Shown: in pieces, positions 1 through 10,801 of the stretch | How the letters are laid out: every line of letters begins with the position of its first letter | How positions within the stretch are numbered: position 1 is the stretch's first letter | Source: Myrica gale | Lineage: Eukaryota > Streptophyta > Magnoliopsida > Fagales > Myricaceae | Reading direction: 5' to 3' | Assembly (NCBI GenBank): GCA_963930655.1 | Contig: OZ005614.1 | Location: forward strand, 1,116,001 to 1,180,000 | DNA: 64,000 nucleotides | Made by a program: the position numbers and the translations under genes | Notes under the pieces: model-generated | Databases searched by the model: none | Told to the model about the DNA's origin: nothing | What the model saw: only the letters and a program-made list of their open reading frames with translations

Positions 1-1186
1 CGTAAGTTTATCTCAAGGGGAAAATAGGAAAAGGTGAAAGATTTCCTATACGAAATAAGCATAGTTCCCAGTGGTAATTTTGAGGATACAATCCTAATCT
101 GTCCACCAAAGGCCTCTTTCAAGCAGGATACTGGTATGCTTCTGACTCCTCATAGAGGCAGACGTGAATAACACAGTTTTTTCTATCTTGAGTTACCAAC
201 TTGTGCCACGATAACTCCACATAAATGTGGAGATTTTTTTCACCTCTTGGGGGTTCACACAAAATAATTGTTTCCATCCCAATAGTGATAATTTGTTCCG
301 TTATTGAGGAGAGCTACTTGAACATAATTTTTTTAATGAAAAACATCTATAAGGAAATGACATACTAATAGAAGTAACAATATGATACCCCACCTGATGA
401 CTATCTAGGTAATAAAAAAATATACTAAGTGCACTTTAAATCAGTCATGGGAATCCAAAAAAATGATTCTTATGGGAAATTAGACCTTCCATGATTTTGC
501 AACTTTATCACGTGCATGGCTCAAGTCCTTTGGCTTCAAGACAAGGATACAGGCATGCACAAGCACACACATACATGCATGACACGTCTAATGGGGAGAA
601 GCACAAATAGATAGACATATATATATGGAAAAACATGTTCAACATGACCAGAGAGCAGTGTCTGCATCCTCACGCACCATTACAAATCCTACTTGCAACT
701 AACAAGGGATCATGTCAAAAACATTTCTAATCGTAGCTTCGTCTCTGCTTACCGTGATGCACCCTATACTCTTATCTTTGGCGTGAAGACTGGCTTTAAC
801 AGTGCGGCTTTTTACAGAACAAAAACAATTTTGAACTTAACAGTCCTTAACTAGTCCATATTACAATTCATCGACTTGGTCTAGATAGTTCAGGCTGGAG
901 ACTAACAGTTTTCCATGCATCAGCCCTTATAGTCTAAAATAGAATAGTGACCTACATGTCATCTATGTTCATTCATAAACGAGACCAGTCCATCAAAGAT
1001 TGCAGACACTGAGAATAAGATGTCCTTGATCTGATGCACCTCATATCTCACAATCAATGAGCTGACTAGGTGCTACATTGTGGCAATTTCCAGCAGCTAA
1101 GTCAAAAGGCAACCTACTACAAGAGGAAATACTGTTATAGCTGCACACACATTAGGAAACATATATATATTTAACGGTAAAGGTAC
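1..1186. other. Intronic stretch of the KOC1-like gene, no exon seen
   Basis: This lies downstream (minus strand) of the donor after the third coding exon of the KOC1-like gene. I searched it for the C-terminal half expected in the family and found no convincing exon, so the rest of the gene is probably left of the window. The sequence is AT-rich and otherwise plain. Confidence 0.45.
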
Positions 1187-2336
1187 CTTTTCAACACACG
1201 CAATATGTCCGTAAACAAAGGACGACTCCTCAGGTCATACTCAAAGCAACCAACAAGAACGTTCTCAAGTAGAGGAGGAAGGCCACCGGGGATATTTGGC
1301 TTTTCTTGCTTTCTGACAACTGAATTAAAAATTTCATCCACAGAACTCCCGCGCCAAGGCTGAACACCACTCAACATCTCAACAATGCAGCAACCAAATC
1401 CCCATGAATCAGTCTCCAAGGATATTGGACCTCTCACTTCTGGTTGCCATTGTTCCGGAGCCATATAGTTTGGTGTTCCAAGCCTGCGAGCCACATCTGA
1501 GCTTGCCGATGGAATACCAAGCAGTAGATAAGGAATACCGAAATCTCCAAGAACTGCTTGGTCATTTTCATTAAGAAGCACATTACTGGGTTTAAGGTTA
1601 AGCACTAAAATCCCTTTTAAGTGCAGTTCCATAATTCCCTGAGCCAAATCAATACCATACCTGTGAACAGCACCATGCACTCTGAATTAAACACACAATA
1701 TTGCTATTTTTTGCATTAAATATAAATGTAACAAAACCACAGTCTATCTAATCCAGATCCAGCCCACCTCAAAACATCAGGCAATGAAAGCTTCCCTCCT
1801 CGTAGGCGAGCCATTTTGTCACCAACTGATCCCTCATAGAAGTTCATAACAATGCATACCTGTTATATAACAAATGAGAAAAAAAAACCAATATTTACCA
1901 ACATTACAATAATCTCCAAATAGTGCATTGAATCCAAATAAAAATACAAAAACTCAACCTTTCCGCTTATGATTGATCCCCCGCGTACCCCACAAACTCC
2001 TTCTACCCCTTGACATTTGGAAAACAAATCCTCAAACTTATCCAACACAGCCCTCGTGTGATCCTCTTTGATCGGGTGTAACATTTTCACAGCCACTTCA
2101 TGAAATTCGTCGTAGTCTTTCGTTGACTGATGACAAGTGGCTAACCAAACATCACCAAAAGGTCCCCTCCCGATTCTGTGTCTAAGTTTCAATTTCGCAG
2201 GTTCAATCCACGGACTTGATGGGCTTGATGAGGCCACCACGACTGTTCTACTGCGGTCCGGATCACCTTCAAGAAGCTCGTACTCAAAAGATGTACCCGG
2301 TTGTGTGAGAACACTTTTTTTAGCCATTCCCTCCAT
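1187..2336 (-). CDS. KOC1: KOC1-like protein kinase, N-terminal exons (3' part off the window)
   Basis: Three coding exons: 2336-1959, 1859-1768 and 1660-1187, all with GT-AG borders and closing phases; the next donor (GTACC) is at 1186. The product starts MEGMAKKSV and holds a kinase domain: glycine loop IGRGPFGDV (about residues 55-62), VAVK lysine near 84, an APE-type MAPEQW motif, and the conserved end YDLRSRP. The catalytic loop reads LNLKPSN, so the HRD aspartate is replaced by Asn, while DFG is kept. This is the family of Arabidopsis At4g32250 (KOC1, a kinase of the outer chloroplast envelope linked to protein import). Adjacency to ATPG, as in Arabidopsis, supports the call. A leader intron ends in CAG directly before the ATG, which fixes the start. 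The C-terminal half with the membrane anchor is not in the window. Confidence 0.82.
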
Positions 2337-2794
2337 CTGAGAGAAAGAAACATGAATTTGATTATTAAACCAATTTCATGGTTTTGAACGAATTCGGAGG
2401 ACTAGAGCTATAAGAAACAAAAGGAAGGTACAAAAATCAACAGCGTAGAACATACTGGGTTACCAATTATTAATCACAGACGAAAGATCAAAGCAAAAAT
2501 TATAATTTCCATATAAAGAAAGTTATATAACCTCCAAGGCTCCACTAAACCGAGCTCACCATGGACTACATACCGTTTAGCTGCTCTGGAAAGAAGGAAA
2601 AATACGGAATCTTAAAGATAACTGTACAATTTCCCTTATTGCTTCTTAGGAAGTCATTAAGGACAAAGCACAGCAAAAAAGACAAAGTCGCATAACTTCC
2701 TCATCGTCTTCATTTCTTCAGTATTCTAAGTCAATTGTTAAAAAAAAAACAGGCATACGGACAAAAACAAACAAGAAAAAGGAAAAACACTTAC
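2337..2794 (-). other. 5' leader intron of the KOC1-like gene
   Basis: On the minus strand a GTAAGTG donor at 2794 pairs with a pyrimidine-rich TTTCTCTCAG acceptor ending at 2337, immediately before the start codon. The leader exon beyond 2795 is CT-rich (to about 2940), as is usual for plant 5' leaders. Inferred from splice signals only. Confidence 0.55.
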
Positions 2795-2999
2795 AGAGCT
2801 GAGGTGTCGACGAATTAAAAATGAAAATTGAGAGAGACAGAAAGGGGGGGGATGAAGAGAGTTGCAGTTAGGGGTCGCAATTCCAAAGGGGGGAAGCGAG
2901 AGTTTGAGAGAGAGGAGAGATATTTGTAGAGATCTTGGTGAAGGAAGAGGGTACACATACGCATGCGCATATACAAACACGTACATCCACTGCAAGAGA

Positions 3000-4570
3000 G
3001 GGAGAATCGCTTAATGCACTGAACAACTCAGTCTGGGCCGGAATCTCCCAAGGTGGGGCCCTATTGAATTTTAGATCCTTATCTCCTTGGGATCTCAAGG
3101 CCCATTTCGGTCAAAATGACCATTCAGTCCCCTAACCCTTTCATCCCTCAAATGCGGTACATGTACTTGTACTTCACATTTTCTTTTTCCCCTATTTACG
3201 TGGATTTCTCTTGAAATCACGTATCCCTCTTCTTAAAAGCTAAAGATATTACATAAATACTATTTTACCTGTTAATTTTATAATATTAACCTTTTTTTTC
3301 CCAAAAGTGACCATAAGAGTCCCGCTATCAGTTGTTGAGATTGTTGACTTGGTAACTTTTGTATAACAAGTCACCAATTTTATTGAATTAGTGGACAGAG
3401 GAAGCAAACCCATTAATCTGATTAGTTAAACAACAAACCAACGGGGACTGTCGTGGCGAGGGGCAGAATGGGGAAGGGGCCTCAATCAGTACTGCACAGC
3501 TCATGGGACTGTCATTTTCTAAAACGGTAGTAGACCCGAATATTACTCTGTTTTCTTTGTTTTCCCAGTTACACGCATCTAATATAATAATTTCATTTGG
3601 TCTTTTGTGGGGCCACAATCCTATGGTAGTCGAAGGGAACCTTTATTTTATAATATATAAAAATTAAAGGTTATCAAATTTGTGGGTGGACAATTTTCGG
3701 CTTTTTGGAATTTTAACGAACCATTTGTATACGTCTCTTCGTTGATTCGAGTGGCCAATGAATTATCAGAAAGAGTGAAACAGAAGCAAAAAAAAAAATC
3801 AAAGATGGGACTACAAATCTACAATGTCATGCTGGCAATCACGTGGGAATAGCTACAAGCATGTACCCGTGGTGATAATTGGCGTTAACTGGAAGTACAA
3901 GCTGCTTGTCCCGCGAGAGATCAGCCAGAAGTTCAGGAAAGACAAAATGGAAATGATCGCATCTACGAGAGGAAAAATGGGTTCAAAGATGATCTTTTCC
4001 GAGCATTCGTATCTCTTTCAACTGCTGCAAATCAAAGCAAGAAATCCTACGAATTGATAGTGAAGGGTGGCGGATATGTCGCAGATACAGGTCAACCCAA
4101 CCCAGGGGACGTAGCTTGTGTATTGTTTGGTACATGGGAAAATGTTTGTTTGCATGTGAATCGTGGAGCAATCTTCAGTAACTGGAAATGTCTTTGCTTA
4201 AGGAACAACTTCGGTCTTTGAGACGTCTTCTGCTCCATTAGAAGTTCAGTTATTGTAGCATGATCCATTTGCCATTGTAGCTTTGTGTCCCCTAGCAGTG
4301 CAGCCCATGCGATATAGCTCTCAAATGAACCACATACGCTAGCTACACAGTTGACACGTGAGAGGCTTTCCCACTTTGTGATGGAGGGCCCTTTAGCATG
4401 TTGCATTTGCGTTTACGTTTAAAAGCAAATGGTTGATTTGTTGGGTTAATTCACTCGATGAGAAGGAAAGTCCAATTGAGGTCTTTTAAGAAGGCAAAAA
4501 GTCATTAAAGTTTTAATTTATAACTCTATGTAGAAGTTCTTTAAGTTGAACCCAGAAGAAAGATGCAATT
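3000..4570. other. Intergenic, no supported gene
   Basis: AT-rich sequence between the KOC1-like leader and an LTR-like remnant. A gene-like stretch lies near 3830-4200: a short reading frame followed in another frame by about 70 codons. I recognise no family in it and see no splice signals joining the two, so it is left unassigned. Confidence 0.4.
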
Positions 4571-4967
4571 TTTTTCTTTCACGCACAGGTTTCACTAAAG
4601 GCTAGATCTCGCTTCGTCTATGGTTCGATCAAACTGTAATTTAGAGAAGACATTCACGACAGAAGGAGCTACAATCTGAAAGGTGAAGATCAGATTTCGA
4701 GCTCGGGAACAGTGTTTTCGTATACGTGAACAGTAACCGCGGATTGATTGATATTTTCTCTATGTTCTTTTTCCGTTGTATTTGTCAAGATTGATATAAT
4801 CTTGAAGATCTGAGTTATAGCCTCTATTTGTGACTAGAGAAGACTTTGTGTAACCATTACTTAGTTTATAGTGGAGATTTGACTAGACTAGGTCCTGTGA
4901 TTTTTTTCTTCCTCACATCGGAGGAAGTTTTTCACGTAAAAATTGCTTGTGTCGTTCTGGTTTGGTG
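4571..4967 (+). mobile_element. Possible Copia LTR remnant
   Basis: The stretch around 4870-4950 reads like the R/U5 part of plant Copia LTRs: a T-run, then CACATCGGAGGAAG, TTTTTCACGTAAAAATTG and a run of TTGTGT. I found neither TG...CA ends nor a primer binding site, so borders are approximate and the call rests on resemblance. Confidence 0.4.
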
Positions 4968-5475
4968 TGATTAATTATCTTGATATTATTTTTCAGTACG
5001 TATAATTGTTGAGATTGCACTCTATTTGTTTTCATCTATAAAGAAGAATTATTCTGCTGTTTTTTATCGTTATCTCTCTCAACATGATTTGTACAAACAA
5101 ATACACTATTCGATAGCCCAATTCCTTGCTCGAATCGATCACTCCAGATGACCAATCAATAGTTCCAAGCAAAGATTAAGGAAGAGGTAAAAAAAATGAC
5201 GAAATTGTTCACGCAAAAGAATGATTAATTATCTTGATATTATTTTTCAGTACGTATAATTGTTGAGATTGCACTCAATTTGCTTTCATCTATAGAGAAG
5301 AATTATTCTGCTGTTTTTTTATCGTTATCTCTCTCAACATGATTTGTACAAACAAAGACACTATTCGATAGCCCAATTCCTTGCTCGAATCGATCACTCC
5401 AGATGACCAATCAATAGTTCCAAGCAAAGATTAAGGAAGAGGTAAAAAAAATGACGAAATTGTTCACGCAAAAGT
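4968..5475. repeat. Tandem duplication, 254-bp unit, two copies
   Basis: The unit at 4968-5221 is repeated at 5222-5475. The copies differ by about five substitutions and one extra T, so they are about 98% identical. The unit starts TGATTAATTATCTTGATA and ends TTCACGCAAAAG. It continues directly from the LTR-like sequence to its left. Confidence 0.9.
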
Positions 5476-5749
5476 GTAGCTCATAATCTCAAGCGGGAGA
5501 ATAAGGTCCTCATTATTAACTCTTTCTTGGCCATGATTAGGACTCATAAGGAAGTACAGAGAGCTTTTATGCAATTGTCGAGTGACAGGGCTTTAGGCCA
5601 TCGTGTGATCCTTGAGAAGGCTAAAAGAGCTGATTGGCATGGGCCAGCAAAGGCAAACCTTCCTTATTTATAGTCATCGCCGTCAGCAGCAAAGCCCATT
5701 TTTTGGCCAGAAATACCTACCATAATCACAAATTTCCTACCCATTTAAT

Positions 5750-5798
5750 TTCTACATGGCGTTGTATTTTTTTTTCTTCTCTTCTACATGGCGTTGTA
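5750..5798. repeat. Short poly-T insertion with 17-bp flanking duplication
   Basis: TTCTACATGGCGTTGTA occurs at 5750-5766 and 5782-5798, separated by a 15-bp T-rich insert (minus strand: GAGAAG plus A9). The layout resembles a target site duplication around a tiny poly(A) insertion. Confidence 0.6.
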
Positions 5799-6022
5799 AA
5801 TTTTGATAGGGGTAGTCCATAAGACTCTAGATTCAGTCAAAGGAGTCCCTTGTGAAAGATCCAAGTTTATACAATGACTGACAACATTTCTTTCATACAA
5901 AATCTCAATACAATCAGGAAAGGCAATGCCAAGTTATGGAGAAGAGAATTAGCCCTTCATCTTCTTCTTCTCTCCTGGTTATCCATAATGCTCAAAATAC
6001 CCAAAAGGAAGTTCAAGTGAAA

Positions 6023-6688
6023 TTAGGCAGTAGGAATGACCTTCTTGACGATCTCCTGACTAAAAGCAGCAATCTGGGAATCAAGGGCCTTCATGGTTTC
6101 CTCCTTCTGCTGCTCCAAACTGACCAAGGCCTCCTGCAACTCCGCCTCCACTTTCTTCCTGCCCTCCGCCAGCTTCTGCTCCACCTCTTCCTGGGTCTCC
6201 TTCTTCATCTTGTTGAGGGCGGCCGATATCTCAGCCCTGGCAGCCTTCATGATAGCTGCGCCCTGCTCTTCCAGCTGCTTCACCTCCGCCGAAGTGTCCT
6301 TCACGCTGCTCAGCTTCTCCCTAATGGCGGCGTCTCTTTCGTCCATGAATTTGCCGAGAGGGGTGAAGTAGATCTTGTCTAGAGCGAACTGCAGGATCAA
6401 GAATTCGGCCATGATGAGGGGAAGCGTGAGGTTGAACTCGAAAAGAGCGGCTTTTTCTATCTCCTCGGCCAGGGAGGGAGGGGCGAGGGTGAGCGAGGTG
6501 GCGGCCACAAGGGACAGGGATTTTAGAGTAGAGGACGAGAGGGCGAGGATTTGGGAGGGCGTAATTGTGATTTTGGGGAGTTGGATTTGGGAGATGGAGA
6601 GTTTGGGTTTGGTGGTGGTGGTGGAGGAGGAGAGGGAGGGAGAGGCTGGGACTAGGGGCTTGGAGGAGGCCATGATCATTTTGGCCAT
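6023..6688 (-). CDS. ATPG: ATP synthase subunit b', chloroplastic
   Basis: Subunit b' forms, with subunit b, the peripheral stalk of the chloroplast F1Fo ATP synthase and links CF1 to CFo at the thylakoid. The 221-residue intronless reading frame begins MAKMIMASS. Residues 1 to about 74 form a Ser/Thr/Pro-rich transit region followed by a hydrophobic stretch ending APPSLAEE. One membrane helix lies near 88-108 ([20 protein letters not shown]), followed by the family motif [16 protein letters not shown]. The remaining 110 residues are a charged, Ala/Glu/Lys-rich helix suited to a coiled stalk. Length and plan match the nuclear-encoded family. No introns, as in Arabidopsis At4g32260. It lies between the KOC1-like and U11/U12-25K-like genes, in the same relative order as Arabidopsis. 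Confidence 0.96.
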   Translation of the reverse strand: MAKMIMASSKPLVPASPSLSSSTTTTKPKLSISQIQLPKITITPSQILALSSSTLKSLSLVAATSLTLAPPSLAEEIEKAALFEFNLTLPLIMAEFLILQFALDKIYFTPLGKFMDERDAAIREKLSSVKDTSAEVKQLEEQGAAIMKAARAEISAALNKMKKETQEEVEQKLAEGRKKVEAELQEALVSLEQQKEETMKALDSQIAAFSQEIVKKVIPTA

Positions 6689-7195
6689 GGCTGCTACTGC
6701 TGATAACGTTGATGACGTTCAATGGGATTCGTTCTTTTGGGAAAGAGTGCGCGTTTGAGTGATGTGGGTGAGTTGGGAGAGATTAGGAGGGGGATTTTGC
6801 GAAGGGCTATCTCATTCTTCACCACACAAATTGATGAGGTTGTGGACCTTTGCGGCTTTGCAAGCTCGTGGTCGAGGGGAAGGAATGGAGTGGAAGTGCT
6901 TCTCACGTGCAGTGCGTGTGCGAATGAAATTTGGAATCCTTGGATAATGGCCATATGAATAATGAATACAGACGGGTTTCTCGCCCTGAGCCCAATTAGG
7001 CAATTATCCAGCATTGGATGCTCACCCCGGCCCATGGAGAAAACTAAACCAGTATTTATTGACTCTTTGTTTAAAAATTTCTACAAGACCACAATTATCA
7101 GCGTGTTGAGAAATGGTAGAACGTTGTGGACTTTCAGAAAGGTATCCTATCTGACCAATGCAAGCTGAAGCAACTAGCACCCACCAATCATCTCT
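6689..7195. other. Intergenic: ATPG promoter and leader
   Basis: About 500 bp between the ATPG start and the stop of the next minus-strand gene. It should hold the ATPG promoter. The open frames on both strands here have no family signature. I see no clear TATA box. Confidence 0.4.
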
Positions 7196-9310
7196 TCATG
7201 TATCTCTTCGGCGTTTCTTCCTCAAAAGCCATATAATCTTCCTAAAGCCCCCTACGAAACCGGAGGGAATTCCTGACGGACAAGCCAGGCCAACACTGCG
7301 CCTCCTCCTAACAGCTGCTAGCCTAGTGCACAAGTACCACCCGCCAAATAGGCGAGCCATCCTGGACCTGCGGTGCTGAATCAGACACTTGTCCTTCTGG
7401 AGGTTCCCCTTCTCAATATCATCACAGTCACAGTCTTCCTCGTCATTCTTCTCTCCCTCAAGACTACTTGATCGTGATAAGGACCTGAAAATTCCTGATT
7501 AGACTATCCACATATGCAACAAAAGTAAAGAAAGCACTAGATTTGCTGGAGGGAACACAAGGATTGAACAGACAAACTCAATCTACAGAGCACAATACGC
7601 CTTTAATTTCCTCCATATACTTCTTTTCCTCGATGTATTGCACAATGCTAACAATGATTCTGAAAAGTCTAACACCAGAACCCGTAGATCATAAGTTGTC
7701 TAGTAACTGCATGGCATCAGGTCATAGGTCAATAACTAAGGAAGGTGAGGCTGTCACAAGTGGTAGCACCGAGTGGATAAAACAACAGTGCAAATATCGA
7801 TTCTTGATCCTTGTACTACTGAATTTGATATTTTTTCTTTTCACCAAAAACACTAAATACAATAGACCATTAGACCCCCTTGGCCAAACCTAAACTTTAA
7901 GAAGTGATATCAATCTCATGAATCTCTATTTGATAACCTGTTGCTTGACCATACAGAGTATGAAAACCAAGAAATTCTACATCATCTAAGATTCCCAGTG
8001 CTGATTCCTGAATTTGGACCTCAGGAAAGATGACTATCCTAGTGCCACATTTCCTGGTGGTTAGTTCCAATCTGCATGAGTTGTATGGACAACTGCAGTC
8101 GATGCATGCTTTGTTTTATTAGAACAGAAAAGGACATGGAGAGAGCCTTACTCTTTTCGTTGCTTTGAACCAATAACCAATTTCTTTGGTCGCCTCTTTC
8201 TCAGGTTGTAGATGATTGAGATGTGCCGAATAAAATGAAGCTGTACAGACCCAAACAAGAACGATAAACTTAAGAAAGAAGTTAAAAGTTGGAACTTCTA
8301 CAAAAACAGTAACACGAAATATTTAAGTCCCAAATGATATTCAAATAATCAGAAACATGAAAAGTAACAGGAGAACATAAGTTCTAGATGCAGCCATCCT
8401 ATAAGCGTCTAGTTGCTGTGGTTAGAGTGATTTTCATTGTTGGTGTCTTAAGAGTATATGAACAGAACCTTGCTGAAATCGTAATTGAACCAAAATTCCA
8501 AGTCTTAGGGCTTGTGGCGGGCCTAGCATTAGAATTATATAATAACAATTTTAGGGATACTTTGTTGGCATGAAACCTCCCAACTCAATGACAAATATCT
8601 CCCAGTAACTCAAAGGAAACCTGACACAAACCTGATCACCATCCTTGATCCCGTAATTTCTGATAGTGTCAGTTTCTGTAACTAGCTTCTGGCCATCATA
8701 GCACAAGCAAAAATGCCCCCAAACATGCAACCTCCATCAACCAGATTCAAACAAGGGTTCAATGTTAATAATACATAACAGTGATCAGCAAGTGCTATGT
8801 CGGTAACTGAGAAAAGACATAGGAAATGGAAAGATAATCCCAACATATTCATGATATGACTTCTGGCAATGCAAAAGCCTTTCCTGAACTGAAGCAAAGT
8901 AACATCTTTAAGGTGCAATGAAGTTCTAACAGTATTTAATACCTAGTCCTTCCTCCTTCCTATTTTCCTAAGAATCATTTAGCATTTTTTTTCCTATTTT
9001 TATCTAAGAAGCTGTCCAACTTTTCATGGAAGATTAACCTCATGTAATATATTCCACAGAGGTATGATAAACGCAATTTCAACTTCACTACCAAATGCCT
9101 GATCCATGTATCTGCAAAATGTATGAAAGATCACAAGTGAAAATACCACGAAATTTTGCATGGTCCTTTCTGAGGCCCGTGATTGAAGACTGCCTCGACT
9201 GCCTGCTTTAGTTCAGCAACAGTGGCTGTTTTTCTAACTTCAATATCTGTAACCATACATCTTAATTGATTCAAATGATCGCATAGATAGATAGATTGAT
9301 AGATACATAC

Positions 9311-9341
<31 letters not shown>

Positions 9342-9902
9342 TGAATTGAGGGCCACATTGACGGATGTTTAGGACTCTAAACCTCAAGTACTGTATAACC
9401 ATCCCTAACCCGGTTAGAATGCTTTAAAAAAGCATGTAGGAAGAGCAAGAAATAGAAATCCTGAATCAGAAAATCTCACGCTATAGAGGACCTTATATTG
9501 GAATAGAGGAGCCATATATTTCAGTTGTTGTGAGTGTATTCCAAATAAAAAAAAGAGTACAATATCTGTTTTCTCCGTTACATATTTCTCAAAGCAACCA
9601 AACAGCATCCTTAGTGAAAAAACAACTATTACAGATAGATTAGAGAACCAAACCGGAGAGAGATTACCGAAACAAGATCCGTCCAATTTGAGCACAGAGA
9701 GCTTGAGGGGCTTGGCGGGAAGCTTCCTGTAGGAATAACCCTTCCGAGAAAGCCTATCGATGATCAACAGCGACGAGATGCACAATGCGAGAGGCCCCCG
9801 ATGCCTCTCCACCGAAACTCTGGGGGCAGAATAGTCCTCCTGAATTCTCAACCTGGTATCCACCATCCCGCTCCCATTCGTGACAAATTCGCTCTTTACC
9901 AA
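7196..9902 (-). CDS. U11/U12-25K-like ubiquitin-fold protein (At4g32270 type)
   Basis: Five exons: 9902-9668, 9246-9147, 8731-8632, 8240-8152 and 7484-7196. All have GT-AG borders; they sum to 813 nt, giving 270 residues. The ubiquitin-like fold (about residues 65-165) carries the family motifs KTATVAELKQAVEA, HVWGHFCLCYDGQKLV, DTIRNYGIKDGDQ and FIRHIS. This fold is shared with the 25-kDa protein of the U11/U12 di-snRNP of the minor spliceosome. This member has a long N-terminus (RVSVERHRGPLAL) and a basic, partly hydrophobic C-terminus ending KKRRRDT, as in the Arabidopsis At4g32270 product, whose role is not settled. Position between ATPG and UGNT1 agrees with that orthology. The family is well supported; a spliceosomal role is only an inference. 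Confidence 0.85.
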
Positions 9903-10801
9903 TTGTCTTATAGAAAGGCGGAATATTGATCAAAATAATGAAAAAAGGAAAAAATAAACAGGAATAGGGAGAGATTCTCAGGAGAGAGCAACACGCATTG
10001 ATTTGCTAAGGGGATAGAGTCTAAACTTTGCTTTTTGGGAGCTTCTGTCGGAGAGATTCTTGTTTCCGGACAGAAAAAGAGAGGGAGAATGGATTTTCTG
10101 TTATCTTTCTCATTTGTTAGTTGGACGGGGTGGTAGGGTTTTGGCGGGAGGTTGGGAGCTTTGAAGGGGGTAACCTCTTCACGCACCAACAGTCTGTATA
10201 GGTCCGTTTGGTATCGGAGAAAACGCAGGAAATGTGCAGATTTGACCGTTCGATTTTTTTTTTTTACATTTCGTCAACTTTCATGCCATGTCATCTTAAG
10301 AACGGAAAATTTCTGTTTCTCCAATCGAAGTGTGATTATATGATGAGATAGTAACCAACAAATCTGAAAAAATTTCAAAGGTTCTAAAATGAGTACTGAA
10401 GCAGTATGCCTGTTGGTCTAATTGAATTCCACTGCATGCTATTAGAGGGTGCTATTTGGAACGCAGAGTCGGACATTATAACCCGAGCAGTTGGATCAAT
10501 GAAGAATCATCATCTACAATGTGTACCCTCCAAAGTATCACAGTGGCATGGGGTTGCCACTACAAGCACAAAATTCCATTTTAGTTTCTAACACCTACCA
10601 ACCTATGGTTACACAAAATAGGACTAAGCAGGCTCGGCTCCCTTGAAAAAAGTTGGAACAGCAAAATCTCCAGATGATACCGGTATATCTCAGTTTCCAA
10701 GAACGACGTGATTAAATTATTGAACTGGAAGTGGAAAAAATGATTTAGTAGCAACTAATTATCTCCGGTAGAAAAGATTCGCCACGAGAGAGCTTGAGGA
10801 G
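9903..10801. other. Intergenic, no gene
   Basis: About 900 bp between the start of the U11/U12-25K-like gene and the stop of UGNT1, both on the minus strand. It should include the promoter of the former. No motif beyond AT-rich runs is evident. Confidence 0.4.

Noticed and set aside
3824..4200. Gene-like stretch with two frames
   Set aside because: Readable but unrecognised; joining them would need an unsupported frameshift.
4968..5475. Direct repeats as a possible CRISPR-like or satellite array
   Set aside because: Only two copies of a 254-bp unit and a plant genome; it is a plain tandem duplication.
6375..6758. 127-codon plus-strand frame over ATPG
   Set aside because: Antisense shadow of the ATPG coding exon.
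9283..9342. Structured repeat in intron 1 of the ubiquitin-fold gene
   Set aside because: Simple GATA/GA microsatellite, common in plant introns.
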